Below are positions 60,019 to 64,000 of a stretch of DNA of 64,000 nt, in pieces (positions within the stretch are counted from its first letter, which is position 1; the number at the start of each line of letters is the position of its first letter). A program made the position numbers and the translations under genes. Source of the DNA: an uncultured Blautia sp. (GTDB lineage: Bacteria > Bacillota > Clostridia > Lachnospirales > Lachnospiraceae); contig NZ_CANTKB010000005.1 of assembly GCF_947654165.1 (NCBI RefSeq), forward strand, positions 62,001 to 126,000, given 5' to 3'. Below the pieces are notes generated by a model. It did not search any database. It was given only the letters and a program-made list of their open reading frames with translations, and had not been told where the DNA came from.

Positions 60019-61062
60019 TTACTCTAATAACCTTTTAAAAACCTGAAGCAATGCTTCGTTTTCTTCTCTTGTTCGCACTGCGATCCTGTAAAAACCCTGT
60101 CCAAGACCCACATAATTACTACAGTCCCGAATATAAATCTTTTGTGCAAGACATTGCTCCTGAAAGTTTTCCGGTCCATAAAAAAAGATATAATTTGCTT
60201 TTGAAGCATAAATCTTCAGCGGAAGTTTCTTCAGATTTTCCAGAAGAAAGCTTCTTTCTCTTCGGATTTTTTCCATGGTTTCTTTTACATATTCTGTTTC
60301 TTTTAAGGCTGCTGTTCCGGCTTCCTGTGCCAGCACCGATACGTTCCAGGGCTGCATTACGGCTTCCATTTTTTCCAGCACTCTTTGATCACTGCAAAAT
60401 CCGTATCCAAGCCGAAGTCCCGGCATCGCATATTTTTTTGTAAATGCTTTGATCAAAAACAATCCGGGAAATTCCTCCAGGAACGGTTTCATCGTATATG
60501 AATCCTGATCTTCTATAAAATCAAGAAAACATTCATCCAACACCAGAAAAACCTCTTTTTCCGCACATCTTTCTGCCAGTTTTTTCACATAAGCCGTGTT
60601 CACCAGCACCCCAGTAGGGTTGTTCGGATTACAGAAGAAGACCATATCCAAATCCTCTGTAATCTGATCCAGAAATGCCTCTCCCGGAAGAAATCCCGTT
60701 TTTTCCTCTAAGGGTGCATAACATATCTCACACTCCACAGCCTTCAAAGCCTGTTGATACTCTGCAAAGGTGGGTGCCGCCAAAAGGGCACGTTTTGGTT
60801 TCTTTGCCAATACCAGACCAAAGATCAGGTCGGCTGCACCATTGCCGCAAATAATCTGTTCATAAGGAATCTGTTCCTCTTGTTCCAGGGCTTTTCGAAG
60901 CTTCTCGCACTGTACATCCGGGTAATGCTCTGCTTGTTCAATGGAATCCAACACCGCTTTTTTTACTCCTCCTGGCATTCCATAAGGATTGCAGTTGGAT
61001 GAAAAATCAAGGACATCCGGATAACGGTAAACATCTCCTCCATGTATATGTTTTTTTTCCAT
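60019..61062 (-). CDS. cobD: L-threonine-O-3-phosphate decarboxylase
   Basis: Makes (R)-1-amino-2-propanol phosphate for the cobalamin nucleotide loop. The 347-residue PLP protein is of the histidinol-phosphate aminotransferase-like type: HGGDVYRYPDVLDFSSNCNPYG at the start (CobD-like), FCNPNNPTGVLV, and the PLP lysine in IKAFTKKYAMPGLRLGYG. The N-terminal HGGD and its setting between cobQ and cbiB separate it from HisC. Confidence 0.92.
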   Translation of the reverse strand: MEKKHIHGGDVYRYPDVLDFSSNCNPYGMPGGVKKAVLDSIEQAEHYPDVQCEKLRKALEQEEQIPYEQIICGNGAADLIFGLVLAKKPKRALLAAPTFAEYQQALKAVECEICYAPLEEKTGFLPGEAFLDQITEDLDMVFFCNPNNPTGVLVNTAYVKKLAERCAEKEVFLVLDECFLDFIEDQDSYTMKPFLEEFPGLFLIKAFTKKYAMPGLRLGYGFCSDQRVLEKMEAVMQPWNVSVLAQEAGTAALKETEYVKETMEKIRRERSFLLENLKKLPLKIYASKANYIFFYGPENFQEQCLAQKIYIRDCSNYVGLGQGFYRIAVRTREENEALLQVFKRLLE

Positions 61063-61073
61063 AATGTTCTCCT

Positions 61074-62054
61074 TTACAACAACATGACCAATCCCTGAAC
61101 CAACAGCCTGATTCCTGCAAACAAGCCTGCCGCCACAGCAGCACTTACATATAAAAGACGATTTGCTCTTTGGATATCCTGGCTCTCTACAGGTCTGATG
61201 TTATCTCCTATGGTAGGTTTCTCGTATAATTTCCCGAAATAATAAGCATTTCCGGCTAACTGAATATCCAGGGCTCCTGCCATCACGGCCTCTGTCTGAG
61301 CCGAGTTTGGACTTGCATGATTGTACCGGTCTCTTTTATATATCTTTGCTGCATTTTTTCCGTCAAAACCGCACATATAAGAAGCGGCGATCATCAGCCA
61401 GGCAGAGATCCTGGCTGGTATGTAATTCATAATATCGTCGAATTTTGCAGCATAACGTCCAAAGTTTAAATATTTTTCATTTTTATATCCCACCATGGAG
61501 TCCATGGTATTGACACCTTTATAGAAAAACATCAGGACAGGACCGCCTATCGCCATATAAAAAAGCGGTGCAATGATTCCATCCGAAGTGTTTTCCGCTA
61601 CGGTTTCCACAGCAGCTTTGGTAACTCCTGCTTCGTCTAATGTCCTGGTATCTCTTCCTACGATCATAGAGACCGCATATCTGGCTCCCTCTAAATCACC
61701 TTTTTTCAGTTCTTCGAATACCCGCATGCTTTCGTCTTTTAGCGATTTCACTGCAAGCATCTGATAGCACATCAAAATCTCAAGACAGATTCCGAAAACC
61801 AGATGAATCCTGTATGCCAGATACAGAATACCAAACGGAACTGCGGCACTTCCCGTACAGATCAGGATTACCAGGAGAAAACCGGCTCTTCGCTCTCCTT
61901 TTTCTGTTTTTGGAAAACACGTTCTCAGATGGTTTTCCAGAAACGAAATCCCATGTCCGATGATTCGTACCGGATGATACAGCCATCTGGGATCTCCCAC
62001 TAATAAATCTATGAAAAAGCCCAAAACCAGGGCTAATGCAGTCCATTTCATCAT
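61074..62054 (-). CDS. cbiB: Adenosylcobinamide-phosphate synthase
   Basis: Membrane enzyme joining the aminopropanol arm to cobyric acid. The 326-residue protein has FIDLLVGDPRWLYHPVRIIG at the N-terminus, about five membrane segments, and VETVAENTSDGIIAPLFY and RYNHASPNSAQTEAVMAGAL, all typical. It works with CobD, encoded next to it (11 nt apart). AAAGGA precedes the first of two ATGs. Confidence 0.94.
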   Translation of the reverse strand: MMKWTALALVLGFFIDLLVGDPRWLYHPVRIIGHGISFLENHLRTCFPKTEKGERRAGFLLVILICTGSAAVPFGILYLAYRIHLVFGICLEILMCYQMLAVKSLKDESMRVFEELKKGDLEGARYAVSMIVGRDTRTLDEAGVTKAAVETVAENTSDGIIAPLFYMAIGGPVLMFFYKGVNTMDSMVGYKNEKYLNFGRYAAKFDDIMNYIPARISAWLMIAASYMCGFDGKNAAKIYKRDRYNHASPNSAQTEAVMAGALDIQLAGNAYYFGKLYEKPTIGDNIRPVESQDIQRANRLLYVSAAVAAGLFAGIRLLVQGLVMLL

Positions 62055-62057
62055 TTT

Positions 62058-62651
62058 TTATAGTCCTTTCTTCACAGAACTGATTCGTCTTTCCTTTTCC
62101 CAGACAGAAGGTTCCAGTGTCAATTGATAATATTCACCATTCCGGATCTGCCATTGAAAGTAATTCCCCCTTGGCATGGCATATTCCGATAAAATGCTCA
62201 TGATGGTGCCTCCGTGAATCACCATACCAATCCTTGTGCGGTGATGTAAAAAAGCATCCTCCACACAGGCAGCAAAACCCATGGCACATCGCTTCTGAAA
62301 ACCTTCCGCAGATTCTCCCTGAGGAAAAGGAAGTGTCCCCTGACTGTCAATCCATGCCTGATATTCCGGATTTCCAGACAGTTCCCTATAATTTTTATTT
62401 TCAAAAATTCCAAAATCACATTCTTTTAACTTTTCATTTATTTGTATGGGAAGATTCGGATAAAGCAGCTTTGCCGTCTCAAGACATCGTTTCATGGGGC
62501 TGACATAGAGATAAGAAACCTCCGGATACTGTTTCTGCTCCAGAAGGTGAATGCCTTCTTCACACAGAGCTTCATCCGTCCGTCCTCCTATATACCTGCC
62601 CTGGGTATTCCCATACGTTTTCCCATGGCGGATCAAAATAACTTCAAGCAT
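62058..62651 (-). CDS. cobC: Alpha-ribazole phosphatase-type histidine phosphatase
   Basis: 197 residues of the phosphoglycerate-mutase-like fold with the catalytic RHG (VILIRHGKTYGNTQGRY), Arg in SPMKRCLETAKLL, Glu in KECDFGIFENK and the second His in VIHGGTIMSIL. It probably removes the phosphate from alpha-ribazole or adenosylcobalamin 5'-phosphate. Its start overlaps the end of the CobU-like gene by 8 nt. Confidence 0.88.
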   Translation of the reverse strand: MLEVILIRHGKTYGNTQGRYIGGRTDEALCEEGIHLLEQKQYPEVSYLYVSPMKRCLETAKLLYPNLPIQINEKLKECDFGIFENKNYRELSGNPEYQAWIDSQGTLPFPQGESAEGFQKRCAMGFAACVEDAFLHHRTRIGMVIHGGTIMSILSEYAMPRGNYFQWQIRNGEYYQLTLEPSVWEKERRISSVKKGL

Positions 62652-63030
62652 CTTTGATCACCATCCCCAGACCACAGGATACACGGATCACCTGTTCACA
62701 TACAGCTGCGATCTCTGTACAGATCCGTCCTGTTGTTTCCCGGTAAGTCCGGTCAAAAGCATCTACGGGAACTACCCCGTATCCCAGTTCATTTGTGATG
62801 ATAAGGACTTCCGGATTCCGTTTCAGCAGCTCTTCTGCCAGATTTTTAAAATCCCACTTTTCCTCAATCCCCTTTTTGATCCATTCATGAAAATGATAGA
62901 TACATTTGCAATGAAAAAGAGCCTCATAGGAAGCATCTTTTCCATCTGCCATGTCTTCTTCTTTAATCTTCAGGTGCTGTTTCACATACGCTTTCTTTCC
63001 CTGAAAAGCACCTCCGATGACAAGTTTCAT
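62644..63030 (-). CDS. Short CobU-like protein
   Basis: 128 residues resembling adenosylcobinamide kinase/guanylyltransferase but much shorter than the usual 180. The P-loop is altered (GGAFQGKKAYVK, with Lys where Ser/Thr should be), and the segment that should carry the guanylylated His is not evident. The C-terminal half is CobU-like (LIITNELGYGVVPVDAFDRTYRE split as LIITNELGYGVVP and DAFDRTYRETTGR). Since a normal CobU C-terminus lies at the right edge, this may be a non-catalytic or repurposed paralogue. It lies between cobS and cobC. Confidence 0.7.
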   Translation of the reverse strand: MKLVIGGAFQGKKAYVKQHLKIKEEDMADGKDASYEALFHCKCIYHFHEWIKKGIEEKWDFKNLAEELLKRNPEVLIITNELGYGVVPVDAFDRTYRETTGRICTEIAAVCEQVIRVSCGLGMVIKDA

Positions 63031-63041
63031 AGCTATTCTCC

Positions 63042-63815
63042 TTAAATTACTTTTAAAAGGATCTCCCCTGCAACACAGGAAAAAGCAATGACCAGTTCAC
63101 TGATCTGCATGTGAAATCCTGCCAGATCTCCTGTGATGCCGCCGAATTCCTTTACAGACATCTTATAATAATAGATATATTCCAATGTCGCACCTACAGC
63201 CACACATATGCCAATCACCGGTTCATATGCCAGCATCAGGAGCAGCACGATCCCTCCATAGATCACGGAAGTGATCTTCACACATTTTTTCTGTGCTCCA
63301 TCGGAAAAAGCTGCTGCAAGTCCTGTGTTTTTTGCCATGGGAAATGCTGCAATGGAAAATGCCCCCATAGCCCTGGATAATACAAATCCCAGACAGATCA
63401 CAGGCAGACTTTTTCTTGTAACTTCGCTGTAGATCCCTAGATACAACAGGAAATATACCATGGCGGTAATAATGGCAAAAGCTCCGGAATTAGAATCTTT
63501 CAGTATTTCCAGCTTTCTCTCTCTGGGCTGATAGGAATTCAGGGCATCTGCGGTATCCAGCAGCCCGTCCAGATGGATTCCTCCCGTAACAAAAACAGGG
63601 ATCAGCACCAGAATGATAGTATAGAGAAGTTTGCTGCTTACCAGTGCTCCTCCCCCTATGCCCCATGCCAGAGTCAGTGCACCGATCACCAGTCCGATCA
63701 AAGGGAAAAAGCACATAATATACCGCATATTTTCTTTTTTCCAGTCACTTTTCGGCATGGGTATTTTTGAATACATTGAAAATGCGATTTTAAAGCTGTT
63801 CCATAGTTGTTTCAT
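63042..63815 (-). CDS. cobS: Adenosylcobinamide-GDP ribazoletransferase
   Basis: Membrane enzyme that joins adenosylcobinamide-GDP and alpha-ribazole. The 257-residue protein has FSMYSKIPMP near the start, the motif GGIHLDGLLDTADAL, LKDSNSGAFAII, about six membrane segments and a GGITGDLAG end motif. The start at 63815 matches the family N-terminus and has AAGGA upstream; the longer open frame overlaps cobU. It overlaps the end of cobU by 26 nt. Confidence 0.93.
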   Translation of the reverse strand: MKQLWNSFKIAFSMYSKIPMPKSDWKKENMRYIMCFFPLIGLVIGALTLAWGIGGGALVSSKLLYTIILVLIPVFVTGGIHLDGLLDTADALNSYQPRERKLEILKDSNSGAFAIITAMVYFLLYLGIYSEVTRKSLPVICLGFVLSRAMGAFSIAAFPMAKNTGLAAAFSDGAQKKCVKITSVIYGGIVLLLMLAYEPVIGICVAVGATLEYIYYYKMSVKEFGGITGDLAGFHMQISELVIAFSCVAGEILLKVI

Positions 63816-63999
63816 TTTTCTGTCCTTCTTTGTTTTTCTTTTTCCAGTGAACCGGAATCCCATAGACCACTTCTGTGACCTGATCAGCCCATTTTGCCAC
63901 TTCCTGATTGATCTTTCCAAGATATTCCTGATAGGTACGGGTTTCCGCATCATACTCTATTCCGTCAGAGAAAATTTCATTGGTCACAATAATAAGCTG
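63790..63999 (-). CDS. cobU: Adenosylcobinamide kinase/guanylyltransferase, C-terminal part (5' end outside window)
   Basis: The last 69 codons of a frame open to the right edge. IIVTNEIFSDGIEYDAETRT and NQEVAKWADQVTEVVYGIP match the C-terminus of Firmicutes CobU. The catalytic N-terminal part lies outside the window. It is the first visible gene of the minus-strand cobU-cobS-(CobU-like)-cobC-cbiB-cobD-cobQ-cbiC series; its promoter or riboswitch must be upstream of the window edge. Confidence 0.82.
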   Translation of the reverse strand, partial: QLIIVTNEIFSDGIEYDAETRTYQEYLGKINQEVAKWADQVTEVVYGIPVHWKKKNKEGQKNETTMEQL

Positions 64000-64000
64000 C

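Noticed and set aside
1..64000. tRNA, rRNA, replication origin or prophage genes.
   Set aside because: No cloverleaf-like tRNA, rRNA stretch, DnaA-box cluster or phage structural gene was recognised on reading either strand; small RNAs of unknown type could still be missed.

Overview
The window looks like a chromosomal segment of a gut-type Clostridia bacterium, most likely a Lachnospiraceae (Blautia / Ruminococcus / Dorea-like). The reasons are moderate GC, strong GGAGG ribosome sites, Firmicutes -35/-10 promoters, a T-box and a cobalamin riboswitch, type III glutamine synthetase, a Re-citrate-synthase-like protein, anaerobic (cbi) cobalamin genes with a CbiK chelatase, and Csp-like subtilases. 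The species cannot be fixed from sequence alone. No tRNA, rRNA or CRISPR array was seen.

Layout. 1-4.4 kb: the end of an ABC-F ATPase, then a minus-strand operon of Re-citrate synthase-like protein, GntR regulator and NADP-isocitrate dehydrogenase, which is a route to 2-oxoglutarate. 4.6-13 kb: an accessory and decaying stretch with a DUF2726-like protein, a brnQ pseudogene, a subtilase, an orphan BlaI/BlaR1 pair, a broken integrase with an IS91-type remnant, a broken lipoprotein, deoC, and an AT-rich spacer carrying repeated TAGGCTA motifs. 13-17.6 kb: pgi, an Rrf2 regulator, cysK and metY, with two matching palindromes at the metY promoter.

17.7-39.6 kb is the most striking part. Two divergent operons are built around glutamine. 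On the minus strand run glnN (type III glutamine synthetase), an Amt-PII fusion, asnB, pyrG, purF, carA, carB and dapL, so glutamine is made and ammonium imported next to four glutamine-dependent amidotransferase enzymes. On the plus strand run a three-piece glutamate synthase, a type I-like glutamine synthetase and an ANTAR-domain RNA-binding regulator. Both operons start with leaders in which a stem with an A1/G4 hexaloop (the known ANTAR target) overlaps one arm of an intrinsic terminator. I infer that the ANTAR protein antiterminates both operons and so links glutamine synthesis, its use, and its own production. Between them lies a ruined trp operon: promoter and Trp-type T-box intact, trpD and trpB internally deleted or truncated, trpA intact.

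39.6-44 kb: a polyol dehydrogenase and its ROK repressor with matching operators, a Csp-like subtilase and a cysteine-rich small protein with a sporulation-type promoter. 44-64 kb: tetrapyrrole and cobalamin synthesis. A minus-strand hemA-precorrin-2 dehydrogenase-hemC-cobA/hemD-hemB-hemL operon (followed by a membrane-anchored MutS-like protein) diverges from a riboswitch-controlled cbiM-cbiN-cbiQ-cbiO/cbiK cobalt import and insertion operon. A second minus-strand cobalamin operon (cobU, cobS, a CobU-like protein, cobC, cbiB, cobD, cobQ, cbiC) runs off the right edge.
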